DNA from: Clytia hemisphaerica
Taxonomy: Eukaryota; Cnidaria; Hydrozoa; Leptothecata; Clytiidae
DNA length: 64,000 nt
Reading direction: 5' to 3'
Assembly (NCBI GenBank): GCA_902728285.1
Contig: CACVBU010001014.1
Coordinates: forward strand, 153,699 to 217,698
In this document: one piece after another, positions 35,501 through 47,345 of the stretch
Layout: each line of letters starts with the position of its first letter
Position numbering within the stretch: position 1 is the first letter of the stretch
Program-made: the position numbers and the translations under genes
Notes under the pieces: generated by a model
Seen by the model: only the letters and a program-made list of their open reading frames with translations
Told to the model about the DNA's origin: nothing
Database searches by the model: none

Positions 35501-38500
35501 CTCTTATGCCTCCTTAACTCGATCAAGTTTCATGATCCCTTCGGCTAACAATGTCTTATAAACTTTATTCAATAACTCGAATTGGAGTTTTATTTCCCCG
35601 TGCGTGTTCAAGTTATGGAGACTCCGTTTTATCATCAGAACAAAAATTCCACATTATTACTGTATATTTGTTTGACTGGCCGTAAATTTTTATGATTTTC
35701 TTAAAACCAATAGATATAGATATCGAACCGTTTGTTCGATAGACAAAGTCTCTCGAAGAAATACTACATGTTTTTTTTATAATCGAGTGTCTCTCCCTAT
35801 ATCACGCTCGCATTATGCTTTGCATTCTATTGTTTTTAAACAATAGAGCCATTGTTTAGGTAATAGAAAAACATGTATAATAATTTATTTGTTTTTTACC
35901 AGAATACACTTTTAATCACGGTCGTCAACAATTGACTGCTGTACCAAGCTGTCATGGATTGTATTGTGGTACAGTTTCCACAGATGATCATGTATGGTAC
36001 AAAGATGCTAAAGTTAATGTCCAAATCTCTACTGCTTATAATGGGCTTGGTATGTGTGTCTCTCTTTCTCATTCCCAGCTGGCACGCAACGTTGTTTTAA
36101 CGTTCACCTAACGTTATATGGACGTTGTGAACGTTAGATAAACGTCGAAAAAACGTCGTGTGTCTCTCTCATTTAGACAGTCAATTTCTGTTGCTTATAC
36201 CACACTAATTTATCACAGTAAGGGGACCATTCCTTGGAACATGTGACAATTATATATTTTTCCATAATACCGTTTATTGTTTTGAATAAACGCCCTGGGC
36301 GTTAATAAAATTTCTTGGTCAAATTTTAATATAGACCGATCCCCTTTTACTTGACACATATAAGACTAGTCTTTATTGATATCTTAGCACTTTTAGGTTT
36401 CTTCAACTTGGATTTTCTCCACATCTCCATTATTTCTCCACACTTCAAATCTTTTCTCTCAGGTAGTGGAAAACCATCAGCTTCATGGGTAGAAGAAGTT
36501 ACACCAAAGAAATTCAAAGCCTGTGTTATGCTTCCTGGACGTTCTCATGGTACTATGCAACCTACCATTAATTGGTTTGCTTACCAAGGAGAAATGGCTG
36601 AGGTAAGGTTTATTCTAACGGTTCCACCCGCAATAACTAAGATACACTAATGGTGTTTATTTAAATTTACACGTTTTTTTTTTATAAGAACGTCAAAAAT
36701 TTTCGAAGCCTTCGGATGTTCTTAGTTTTTTGGATTTGAAGCCTAAAAATGTTCTTAAAATGTTCTTATTTTCAGCATTTTTTGAGCATTTTGATGTAAT
36801 TTCTTAAGAAAATGCATGTTTTTAAGTCTCCAAAGCCTTAGAATGTTCTTAGAATGTTCTTAAATTTTTGGGGAAGCCTTATGTTCTTATAAAGTTTGTT
36901 CTTATAAAAAAAAACGTGTAAGTTCACCCATCTGATTAAAACTATTGATTGAATCAATCTAGCTTACCTCTCGTCGTCAGCATTTCATTCTCCAGCACTT
37001 GTTCTATTTATTAAATAACAAATTTTCTTAAAACGTTGAAAATTCTACAGTCTGAGCCTGGTTCGAAAAATGATATTTCCGTCAATATCTTTGGATATTG
37101 TGTTGACTTTATAAGTGTTACTAAAATTTTTTTGTTTCTTTGTTCCAGATCAAATCACACCGTGTGGAAGTTGGAGACTGGCAATCAGGGACTCATTGTG
37201 TACCACTCCATGAACGTAAACCAATGCAAGAAGCTGAACCATTCCACCCTGATGTCTGCCCACAGATCCGTCTCCAAGATGTCGGAAAGGTTTGTTGAAT
37301 AAATTGATATATACCACAGGCCAAATTTTATAAATGTAGAGCAGCGCCCACTAGGCGTCAAAAAGGGCATTTTTTCTCCTATTTTTCATAAAAAAGGCTT
37401 TTTTCACCATTATTTTTCACCATTCTTGAAGGGCAGCTTCTGATAACCAGACGCTAAAAAGGCATGGAAAATGGTCTGTATGCAGTGTTCAGCTCCCGTC
37501 TGCAGACGGAATTCTGTCCAACTGAATTATTTAACATTTATTTCCGTCCAAATAACAATATAGTTTTGAAATGGGAAATTTCTATTATCAGACATTCCGT
37601 CTAGATTAATTAACCAGAGCTAATTGAAATACTGTATAAAGGTCTTTCAAGTTTTGGAGATGCTATAAAGGTTTGCGAAATCTTTTGTTTTGGAAGAAAA
37701 AATTGGAATTGGAATAGGCGATTTTTTTACGCAAATCGATATATGTATCCTTCCATAATGATGGAAGAAGCTACTTGTTATTCATAAATTGAAAAAGCTT
37801 GATGGATATTTTAATGATATTTTTTGTTCCAAAATTTCGATTTTTAGGGTTTTGAGAGCAGTTTTAGCAAAATTATTTTTAAAATGAGTCCAGTGTCTAG
37901 TGGGTTCATTTTTTCGTCAAAATGTTACCTTTTGATATACTAGGTTGATCAAGATGGCTGGCGATACGATGCTCATCTGATGTCACAAGTGTATGGACAA
38001 CATCATCATGAATGGTTCAAACGTATGTTGATGGGATATGGTGTCAAGAAATTGAACTTGACAAGTGGCGTAAGTTATACACTAGAACCTCTTTAACTCG
38101 AACCTCTATAACTCGAACCTCTATAACTCGAACCCCTTTAACTTGGACCCCTATAACTGGAACCTCTATAACTCGAACCTCTATGACTGGAACTTCTATG
38201 ACTGGAACCTCTATAACTCGAACCTCTATTACTCGAACCCCTTTAACTTGGACCTCTATAACTGGAACCTCTATAACTGGAACCTCTATAACTCGAACCT
38301 CTATGACTGGAACCTCTATGACTGGAACCTCTATAACTCGAACCCCTTTAACTTGGACCTCTATAACTGGAACCTCTATAACTCGAACCCCTTTAACTTG
38401 GACCTCTATAACTGGAACCTCTATAACTCGAACCTCTATAACTCGAACCTCTATGACTCGAACCTCTATGACTCGAACCTCTATAACTCGAACCTCTATA

Positions 38501-41500
38501 ACTCGAACCTCTATAACTCGAACCTCTATGACTCGAACCTCTATAACTCGAACTTCCATAATTCCCACGAGGCTCATGTTCCCTTCAGATAGAATATGCT
38601 ACAGTGGAGTGAGTTTCTTAACTCGAACCTCCACAACTCAAATGTTTCCTTGAATCGCACAACTATGTGTAATATTTCCCCGTGCGTGCTTGCGTTGTGG
38701 AGACTCAACTTGTTATTTTTCCTGTCCTGACAATAAGTAAATTCATTAAATGGGGTTTCCCAGTGAAAAGTCGTATATTCCCTTATACACAAGTTCAGTC
38801 TTAATGAAGGGTTTAGGAATATTACCCCACGCATTTTCACATTTAGTATCACATCACTTACTTTAAACGTACAAACGCGAACAGAAACTTTTGTGAGATC
38901 GAAAAAGTGCAAGATCTAGATTTTCGCGAGCATAAACTTAGGTATAGGCGATATTAAGCGAATAAGGTATATTTTAAGTAGAAAATTCAAGTTTTCGCGA
39001 ATTCTCCTCTCAAGAATTTTCAAAGACATCTACATCGCGAAAAGGGCTAAAATTCGCGAAAATCGTGAAAGTTTCTGCTCGCGAAAGGTTGTACGCCTAA
39101 AGTACCCTGTCTTGTTTGATCATTTTTATCAATTTTCAAGCCATCAGCCACTATACTACTACTCATTTTATTTATAAAAAGTATTGACTGCATTATCCAA
39201 TATTATATTTTCTTTAGATGGAAATGGACGGTGTCACTTTTATGATGACAGTCGAACAAACGAAAACCGTGAAAGCGCAAGACGTAAGCGACGCCGTTAA
39301 CGTCTGGTTGGAATACGACGAACAAACTCACGATTCTTACATCTGTTTGAGAGAATTACAAAACTTTGATGGAAAACACGAGGGTATCCATGTTGTAAGT
39401 TGTCTTCACTTTAACGTCCAATCAACGTCCATCTAACGACTATAACTTTCATTCAACGTTATAAGAATGTCCAAACAACTTTGGCAATACAAAGTTTGTC
39501 ACCTTCTTTCACTCCTCAAGTAATCAATTTGATGAATAACTTTCAATGAATTTGTCACCTCATCAATTTAACATTTTTACTGAAGTATCCCATCACAATT
39601 TGCTCAAAACCTCAAAACCTCAATATTCAAGGTCCACTCTACAGACCAAATAGTGTTTCAATTATTAATTTCTTCCCATTAAACTCCTTAGCACTGGACT
39701 CTTTTCAACAAATCCATGATTCACGATTTCGGATTCTCCCACAAAGTTCATTTCAAACCATCTAAGCAACAAGGATTCGAACATAAAGCACAATGTCAAA
39801 CTAAAGCTTACTTGCCAGCTGGAATGTACTTAATCAACTCGGCAACTACTCTCGTCTCCTTAAAACACAGTATCAAACCATACAGTGCTATGGACTCTAT
39901 GAAAAAATATCATATGCACAGAGCGGAAATGATGAAAGGTTAGTTTATATTTCGTGGATTATGTTTTGTGGTAAACACTTTTAATTGTCATGGACAACTT
40001 TAAAAAAATATAACCCCTTTTTCATTGCACTGTCGCTTTGTTAATTCTTTTTAACGCATTCTTGCAATTTGAAAATTTAAAGTATCGTGAGTTTCTTATC
40101 TCCATCACAATGTAATTATTATCTCCGTGATAGGTATGAGCATGGGACATGGACAAGACAGTTCTAAGAAAGAAGTTGTTGCCAGTTGGATGATGCCGCA
40201 CATGTGGAGAGCCAATCTTACTGGATGGCGCCCGCACATGCGCATTGAAAAGAACGCTGACTACAGCGCTTGGATCGAGGTACGTTACCAATTATTTTAG
40301 AAATGAAACGTGACGTTAGTTCAAAGTTCATCTGACGTTCAACGGTGAACGTTAGAACAATGTTGTGTGTCAAAGACTAAGGCTAATGGCCAAAGGGCCG
40401 CTTATCATTTTTTCACTCACGGCTCAGCTTCAAGGTGAAACCTGTATGTGTTATTTCTATAATTCGCACAGATTCAGATTTCCTTTTCGATTTTGAATTA
40501 GCTAATTAGCTAAGATACTTTATATTTTTTATCTTTTCACTCCTTTAGAATATGAACTCTACTCACGTCACAGTTTGTCAAGCCTCCACATTCAATGGAC
40601 ACTCTCACAATGGTGTTAGCCTGGACGTTTTCATCATGCCAGGTAAGAGAAAAGGCCTTTCACTTTCCTCTCTAAGTTCAATTTTTTCAAATTAAACTCA
40701 CAACTTTCGTAAGGGGGTTCTGGACTCTTTTTTTCTACAAATATTTACCCTGTACATGTTTTTTTTTTAGTTTAAGAAACTAGTTTTACCAAACAGCCTC
40801 AATGTTTCTTAAGAAATCGGTCTTTTAAGCCTTAAATGCTTCTTACATGTTTCTAAACTTTTTGACATACACGCTTTTTCTTTTATAAGAATAACTTCTA
40901 TAAGAATATCAGGGTGAGATTTCGGGTTTAAAACAATAGGCCTATTGTTTAGAACAATAGAAAAATAAGAATAATGCTCACCCTCAACCAAAGTACACTA
41001 TTCTTATAAAAAAAAAGCGTGTAATCAGCCTCATAGAAGGCTGGATCGGACGGTTCTTAAAAAAGACGAATTAAAAAATGTTATTTTCTTAGCCTCAGCA
41101 TGTTTCTTAGATATTTCTTAGTTTTTAGGCATTCTGAGCCTCATGTTTCTTTAAAGTGTGTTTCTTAAAAAAAAAAAAGCGTGTTTAGCAAAGAAAGGTT
41201 TGGATTGGCTGGACTTGATTATTTCAGTTGAAGAAACTTAAAATATCCTGTATTGATTAATTTCGTCTGCAACTGGGACTGTTTTGATTAACCTTCAGAA
41301 CTCAAAATTTCATTTCAACCTTTCAAACTCCTTTTAACTTTGATTTTAGACCAACTCATCAATCAATCGCTAATCAATCAATGATAAAGAATTTAAAGAA
41401 TCTAATTTTATTTATTTTTAGACCGTTGTTCCGCTGGTTTTAAATTCATCAACAACCACATGTGCGCCAAATTCGACCCAACATGCCGAACACCAGCACA

Positions 41501-43653
41501 AGCTCACGATGCTTGTAAACTATTTAACGCATACGTCGCTTCCCCAGACAGCTGTCAATCAGCCGTTCACCTCGCTTTCCTTGCTCAACAACAACAATTC
41601 GTAATTGCCAAGACTGATGCTGTCACAGAAGGAAACTGGGTTCCAGGATACGGTAAGTCAAACCGCTGACCTATGTTAAAAAACCTGTACTACCATATTT
41701 CCTTTTTAGTACCGCCCTCCAATGGGCGCCGCACGTAACAGCCTTTAATATAATGTTTCCTTTGTATAGTGCCGCCCTCCAATGGGCGCCGCACATAAAA
41801 GCGAAATAAAATTGAAAAGGGCGTTTCCCTCCCATAAGCACCTCCCTCTAAAGAGCACCGCACCTCAAAACTTGGCGCTTGTTTAAGGAAATACAATATT
41901 AATACTCGAGTGAGTGTAAAATAAAAGTGAAACAGTCCCACTTATTTTTGAATATCAAACATAGCCTCGAAGAAGTGATTAGAGTATGTTAAATACATTT
42001 ATTTTCAGGCTATAAGAATTTATAGCCCGAAAACTGGCTTTCCTTTTACGTCAGTAAAAATTCATATATCGTATATATTTGCAACCATACAATTTTTCCC
42101 TTGGCAAAATTGAAAGGGGGTACTTTTGGCATATAGGGATCCTTAATTAAGGTAACGGTGCGGAGAAAGTTAAATTCAAAACTATTTTTTATATAGGTGC
42201 ACCACAAACTTCCACCTGGGATAACTGGGCGCCAGGAAACCCAACTTCCGGCGTATTGAACGACAATGATTGCGCTAACCAACGTGGTACAAGCGTTGAT
42301 AAGAACATTGACGTCAAGGAATTCGAACAAAAATGCTCTGACTGCGCAAGTTCAATCTGTGTTAAGCGTAAGTCTTTTAATACTATTTTTATTCTTCTGT
42401 GGAGTCTCTTAACTCCAATGTATCCTTAACCCAAACAAGTTTTATGGTTCCTTCAGATAACAATGCCTCATAAACCTTACTCCATAACTTGAAATTTCAT
42501 TCACTCGAACAAGTCTGTGCTCCCCCTTGCATATCCGAGTTATAAGGGCTTCACTGTATTCTGCTTATCGACTTTAGTTTACCCAGCTGGCACACAACGT
42601 TGTTTCAACGTTTATCTAACGTTCACCCATTGTAGTAGAGGGTCAAGCCTGGGGTCCCGTGACATCTTTTTTACGACCTAGCCATTTTTAGTCTATTCCA
42701 AAGAACAGATATTACAAGATATTGTAAGTACTATTTCACTTTAATTGGTCGTTTTCGGATCAGGAATCAGGCTTTAGGCTAGGTAGCGCTCCTCATTTTT
42801 TTGTTTGGATAATGGTTGGACAGTTCCTTCATTTTGTTTTACTTGTTCCATTTTAGCTGCATCGTGGATGAGTTGCAACTTCCGTAACCCTGACTATTGT
42901 AACAATTGCGGTAAATGTAACACTATCAGTCCATTCAGCCATATCTGTGCTTGCATCCCACCATACGGTGGCCCCCGCTGTGATGTCAGACCTGCAGTAG
43001 CGTAAGTTTGTTATTTTATCAAAACATCTTTAAATACAATAGTAGACTATATAAGTTGAACCTATCTAACTTATCCAAAAAAGCCGAAAAAATGGCCAGA
43101 AATTTACCGGGGTACTAGTCTAGCAAGCTAAACGACTAATTCAGACAAAGTAGAAATAAAGCAAAAACATTATAGAGGTAATAAATTTTAGTACAATAAT
43201 ATAAAGCCTATACTACTGTATTACACGCATTATAAACGACTCCAGTCTACTAGGGCACCCAAATCTTTCGTTGTCACCCGACCAAAGCAGCATAATGTTT
43301 ACAAAATATGGATATAATACCTTTATTTAAAATCAAGAACTTTTTGGTTGGGGAAGATGTCTATGCGCAGTATAACCTAGTATTCATGATATGCACCACT
43401 GCAATGTCTTCTGGCACGGACCTAACAGCTGGTTGGTTGCAAGTGACGTAAAATCAGTCAATACGTCACTTTCAACCAATCAGCTGTTGGGTCCGTGGAA
43501 GACATTGCAATGTTGCATATCCTGAATTTGTCAGAAGTACCCTTTCCTAATACGTTTCCATATGATTCTAGTACAGTTAATACGAAAGAAATTGACCATA
43601 CAGCTCAAGAACTTCAACTAATTCATTTATTTTTTTTATTCAGTGATCCTTGA
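29567..43653 (+). CDS. Secreted lectin-like/Kazal/CTLD/EGF protein, gene A
   Basis: No named family was recognised for the whole protein. Twenty exons join in frame: 29567-29606, 30099-30375, 31834-32131, 32848-33015, 33467-33595, 34436-34540, 34732-34831, 34985-35203, 35903-36049, 36463-36602, 37149-37289, 37944-38069, 39218-39394, 39692-39938, 40134-40279, 40549-40642, 41422-41652, 42197-42367, 42857-43001 and 43644-43653 (3111 nt, 1036 residues). The signal peptide MHIIRAAFFVAALGFCQG is followed by a His-rich segment (about 34-45). Cys/Trp-rich modules follow, with motifs such as WVEEVTPKKFKACV and INWFAYQG that faintly resemble H-type lectin strands. A Kazal-type domain lies at about 373-445 (VVCGSDMKEYPNRCELMKQSC), a C-type-lectin-like domain at about 852-985 (WAPGNPTSGVLNDNDCA) and an EGF domain at about 989-1030. 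The final 10-nt exon carries the stop. It is paralogous to gene B at 47346. Probable extracellular matrix, mucus or recognition protein (inference). Confidence 0.85.
30455..30540. repeat. CCAGCTG MITE, degenerate copy
   Basis: The stretch cgttataggacgttcatttg, tatggacgttatgaacgtta and gttgtgccagctgg matches the interior and right end of the family; the left end is eroded. It lies in gene A intron 2. Confidence 0.5.
32198..32298. repeat. Hairpin MITE, copy 2 of the 743-820 family
   Basis: Arms gaatgaagctattctattgg and ccaatagaatagcttcattt flank a gtgacgtaac core, with an extra small palindrome ccgtttcgctccgaaacgg at the left end. It lies in gene A intron 3. Confidence 0.65.
35462..35630. repeat. 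Dispersed TAACTCGAA repeat with inverted ends
   Basis: Starts gagtctctttaactcgaacc and ends caagttatggagactcc, giving inverted ends. Similar copies occur at about 42400-42555, 44245-44395, 38600-38705 and, partly, 27078-27180. The 15-bp minisatellite at 38087-38563 consists of the same aacctctataactcg word. Confidence 0.65.
36074..36164. repeat. CCAGCTG MITE, copy 2
   Basis: The left end cccagctggcacgcaacgtt and an interior acgttatatggacgttgtga match the family; the right end has lost the final cagctggg. It lies in gene A intron 9. Confidence 0.7.
36668..36920. mobile_element. TA-flanked MITE (CACGTTTTTTTTTTATAAGAAC ends)
   Basis: The left end tacacgttttttttttataa is mirrored by the right end ttataaaaaaaaacgtgta. 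The interior repeats aatgttcttaaa. Relatives: 40868-41023, and fragments near 49960-50060, 54535-54725 and 56085-56140 (ataagaacaattttataagaac). It lies in gene A intron 10. Confidence 0.65.
38087..38563 (+). repeat. 15-bp minisatellite, about 32 units
   Basis: The unit AACCTCTATAACTCG is repeated head to tail with variants CTGG, GACTCG and a CCCTTTAACTTGG unit that recurs at higher order. Because 15 is a multiple of 3, all reading frames stay open and give artificial repeat peptides on both strands. It lies in gene A intron 12, just after exon 37944-38069. Confidence 0.9.
40868..41023. mobile_element. TA-flanked MITE, second copy of the ATAAGAAC family
   Basis: The ends tacacgctttttcttttataag and cttataaaaaaaaagcgtgta are inverted repeats. 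A central palindrome aacaataggcctattgttt is present. A further pair of related ends (about 40756 and 41185) suggests it lies inside another copy. Gene A intron 16. Confidence 0.6.
41700..41865 (+). repeat. Short tandem repeat GCCGCCCTCCAATGGGCGCCGCAC
   Basis: Two good units (about 41713 and 41770) and a degenerate third (about 41845, cctccctctaaagagcaccgcac), spaced about 57-80 bases apart. The word is itself a near-hairpin and is markedly GC-rich for this window. It lies in gene A intron 17, within the C-type-lectin-domain coding region. Confidence 0.6.
43382..43527. mobile_element. MITE with ATTCATGATATGC ends, reference copy
   Basis: Terminal repeats attcatgatatgcaccactg (left) and the complement of catattgcaatg-like gcatatcctgaat (right) continue into arms with cacggacc and ggtccgtgg. 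A central gtgacgtaaaatcagtcaat is shared with the TRMT44 copy. It lies in gene A's last intron. Confidence 0.7.
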
Positions 43654-44143
43654 GGAGAGATGCTTGATGATAAAGTCAATGTACTTATAACGATGATGAG
43701 GAAATTTTGACCAAAGAGATGACAATCTAATCCAACATTCATCAAAAACAAAACTTCATCCATATATAAATTTTGTAATTTTATAATAGAATTTAATTAA
43801 CCAATGTTATAATTTAACTTATAATCTCCCTATGTTGTTTTTAACCGAAATTACGATTTATGGTCCAATTGACATTTACAAGCCTTATCCGTTTCCACAT
43901 TACGTCATAATATGATCAGTAAACTCGGATGCATTCCCCTCCCCTAATCTCACTGGTTATCGAATTTTTAGTTACACTTTTCATTTATTTTTTCTTTTAC
44001 CTTTTTGTTTGTATTTATTTATTATTACGCTTTATATATTTTTTGCTTATTTACAAAATACATTTCCACCTTCTCAAAAATTGATTTGTTTATTCTTGGT
44101 TACATAATACAACGAAGTCTTCTTCGAACTTCTATAAGGTATA

Positions 44144-44241
44144 CCCAGCTGGCACACAACGTTGTTTCAACGTTCATTTAACGTTATATGGACGTTGTGA
44201 ACGTTAGATAAACGTCGAAAAAACGTTGTGTGTCAGCTGGG
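44144..44241. repeat. CCAGCTG MITE, copy 3 (best preserved)
   Basis: The ends cccagctggcacacaacgtt and aacgttgtgtgtcagctggg are near-perfect inverted repeats, with tatggacgttgtgaacgtta in the centre. A useful reference copy of the family, in the A-B intergenic space. Confidence 0.8.
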
Positions 44242-45099
44242 TAACTCGAATGTCTCTTTAATTCAAACAAGTTCTCTAGTCCATTCAGTTAATTGCCTTA
44301 TAAACCTGACTGCATAACTCAAAATTTCCTTAACTCGAAGAAATTTGTGTGTCCCGTGCATGTTTGAGTTGTAGAGGCTAAACTGTATTGTACAATTTTC
44401 CCTCTGAATTTCTAGAAAAATCTGGTTGTTCGAGAAAATGCTGTACACACTTCTTTAGGCGGTGCAATCTTAAAGGACTCTGTAAACATCAGGCGGTTTT
44501 CACTGGTGATAACAGTTGAAGCTTGTACAAACTGAAAGCCAGAGGAGATTGACCCTAGAATTGGCTGGAATTTTAAATTCAATTTAAATCGAATCCCCAC
44601 AGTTTTCTCACTATCCGATCAATTGAAATTGTTTGAGCATTACTCTCTCAGTATTGTTCGGTTTTACCTTTACGCGTCTGAAAAATTGCATATTTTTAGC
44701 TATGTGAGGGCTAACTACTCTCGGGTACCTAATAGCCGGGGGATTTGGAATAAGCAGGGGGGTTGGAAAAAATCGCAAAAGTTAATAAGCGGGGTGGGGG
44801 TTGGGATAAAAATGTCCTAGGTGGAAAATTTTCGAAAAAGAGGCTAATACAGCAGAATTAGGGCAAAAGAGGAAACTTTCAAAAAAATTTCCCCAAAATC
44901 AATAAGCGGTGGCGACCAAACACAATTTCAAAGCCATTTTTTTGTGTCCCTTATTTTGATTTGATTCGGGTGCTGCAGTAAAGTCGACTCTAACCAGCTC
45001 TTGAAGCTACTTTCTTCCCGCTTTTCCTGTATAGAAATGTGTCATCCTTACTCCTATCATCGTTCGTTGCTTTTTTGTAAACAGGGGTGAAAATTATAA

Positions 45100-45390
45100 A
45101 GTAGGCTACTTTATAGATAGCCCCGGTGGTATTTTTTTCCTCAGTAGGGGATAAAAACTCCTATTGAAATCCCAATGGGGATAGAAATTTTATTGTTCTA
45201 AGGTTAAAAAATCCAGTGGGCATGGGTTTGAAATGCAATTTTTAAACATTGAATTTCGAATTGGGATGAAATCAAAGTCAATTTTCCAGTAGGGCTGAAA
45301 TTTCAGGGTATTTTGCCATCAGGGACGAAATTTTTGCCAAATTTCCTAGTGGGGCTGGGGTTCCAGCGGGTCTGTGGCACAGGGGTGTAG
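45100..45390 (-). repeat. Inverted relative of the 4308-4560 dispersed repeat
   Basis: The phrase ttttccagtagggctgaaatt and the following agggtattttgccatcaggg are reverse complements of phrases near 4330-4400. Several cagtgggg / tagtgggg words give a periodic look. Confidence 0.5.
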
Positions 45391-46142
45391 ATATCAATGA
45401 ATATGTTGTTCCATTTCAATTCAATAACTAAAACAAACCAAACGAGCTGTTGATAATATCATTGACTAATTGCATAATTTATGCAATGAAGCTATCATAA
45501 TTAACATAAATTTAAGTGATTAGTAATCTTTTTGAAAGCTAGGATTGCCCCTTTGTCAACCTTTGGTGAGCCTAAAGTTGATTTGGTTGAGAAAGGTTTT
45601 ATGAGAATAACTTACAGTACAAAAAAATAATCATTTCAATCTCGAACTCAAATCTCAATGTAGTTGAGAGAAGAATTTTTTATCATTAGAATGCGATTTC
45701 AAGTAGTTATTATTCGCTAATTCGAACTCGAACGAGGATTCTAATTTGTTCGAATTAGAGAGAAATTCTCTCGAATAACAGAAAGTATTTTACGAAAAAT
45801 ATTCTTCGGGGACTGAAAATTAGCTCGAATCACAGAGTGATTCGAAAAATAGAAATTCGAATTAGCGAGAGCCCATTTGAATTATACAAGATGATACTCT
45901 ATACAAGTATAATTTAACTCAATATTCATATTCATAGTTTGATGAATTTTTATAGATGTTAAGATTTTGGAATGGCCCTTTAGAAAGATTGTTTAAGGTT
46001 TAGAAAAACTCCTTCAAAACTGGTACCATTATGGCTTACTGGCTTTGTTAAAGGGCCCAAATGATTTGTTCTAGGAGACTCTTGCAATATTACAATCTCT
46101 TTATTTTACACAATCGTGCCCTTTATGGGAAACTTTGATCAA

Positions 46143-46187
46143 CCCAGCTGACACACAACGTTGTTTCAACGTTGTGTGCCAGCTGGG
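46143..46187. repeat. CCAGCTG MITE, 45-bp minimal hairpin
   Basis: Only the two ends remain: cccagctgacacacaacgtt joined to caacgttgtgtgccagctggg, almost a perfect palindrome. It looks like an internally deleted copy. Confidence 0.75.
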
Positions 46188-46312
46188 AAATTTGTGTTTC
46201 CTGTAAAGTCACTTTTGTCTTCCCCCTCTAAAAATGCTCTTTATTTTCCTTGAGCTTTTTGACAAGATCGCCCCATTATCAATTTCAACAAGATTTTCTC
46301 CTGGAAATACAC

Positions 46313-46414
46313 ACCCAGGAGCTGGCACAAAACGTTGTTCCAACGTTCATCTAGCGTTATATGGACGTTGTGAACGTTAAAAATACGTTGAAATAACGTT
46401 GTGTGCCAACTGGG
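46313..46414. repeat. CCAGCTG MITE, copy 4
   Basis: The left end is interrupted (cccaggagctggcacaaaac) and the right end reads gttgtgtgccaactggg. The central tatggacgttgtgaacgtta matches other copies. It lies 125 bases from the minimal hairpin. Confidence 0.7.
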
Positions 46415-47345
46415 CAGCCTATGCTGACAGCAATTGTGTAGGGTCGTTGAGTATGTCTGTCCTAAACTCCTTGAAGTTTTTCATTCCCTCTACAACAAAC
46501 TAATTAACATGTGCAGTAATTATGCTAATTTATTCTTATCCTTCTTGCTAATACCTCTGCTAATTAAATCAGATCAGCAGGTCTTAAACAAGTACATCAA
46601 CAATAGCAATTAGGAGTTGTAAATGTGAGAAAAAAAATATAAAAAAGGTATAACCTCAAACTGTGTTCATTCTCCTTTATAATCTTTTGATAACAATTAA
46701 ATCTTGCCCTAATTAATCAAAAGAAAAAAAATTGATTTAAATTACCTCAATAAGATTAAAACCTTGACAAAATTATCAGGCCCCCTATCTCGTTGCTAAC
46801 TACTTTTTTCACAATAGCTATCCTTCTTTCTTGTCAAAAACTTTTTATCAAAACAACACAACAGAAAATAAGTCATGCCATAAGATTGCCAATGCCATCA
46901 CCTGTGATGCTTTCGCTAAAGGAGACGTTCAATAATTGATCCCAATTAATGGTTATTAGTAACCTCAAAGAGATCTCTTATTGAAATACCTCAATGCATT
47001 ATTACTAAAGATTTGAAATACCCCCCAACTAAGCTGTGCATCTTTTCTCTCATCTTTTGCAAAACAATAGGTATTCTACTATATAGAAAGAATAAAGTCA
47101 ACTCTTGGACAATGGATGTGTTTTCACCAAAATATATACAGCCAAGCCTGCTGTAGAAAACGATAAAGAGCTTATGAGTCAATTAGTACCCAGTCCCCAT
47201 ATCTTACTCATTCTCATAATTTAAGAAGGGAGTTGTCCTAAGTATAAAACGTGAACTGATCAGAGTGGAAATTAATTTAGAAGAGATAAGTATATTTTGT
47301 TGGTAACATCATAGACACTTTTGCTGTGAAAAAAAAGTTGTTGTG

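Larger units (their letters stand above)
43654..47345. other. Intergenic region between secreted genes A and B
   Basis: I find no exon. It contains three members of the CCAGCTG MITE family, a TAACTCGAA repeat copy (44245-44395), the inverted relative of the 4308-4560 repeat (45100-45390), and A/T-rich unique DNA towards gene B. It should hold the gene A polyadenylation site and the gene B promoter; neither is evident. Confidence 0.5.

Noticed and set aside
38087..38563. Regularly spaced repeats as a CRISPR array
   Set aside because: Units are contiguous with no unique spacers, and the genome is eukaryotic.
38012..38653. Long repeat-protein ORFs on both strands (TRTSI-type, EVRVI-type and NLYNW-type repeats)
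   Set aside because: They are translations of the 15-bp minisatellite in an intron; unit length divisible by 3 keeps every frame open.
43002..43005. TAA read through the gene A exon at 42857 as the true stop
   Set aside because: The TAA lies within a strong GTAAGT donor, and splicing to 43644 gives a clean in-frame end; the alternative adds nothing but cannot be fully excluded without transcripts.
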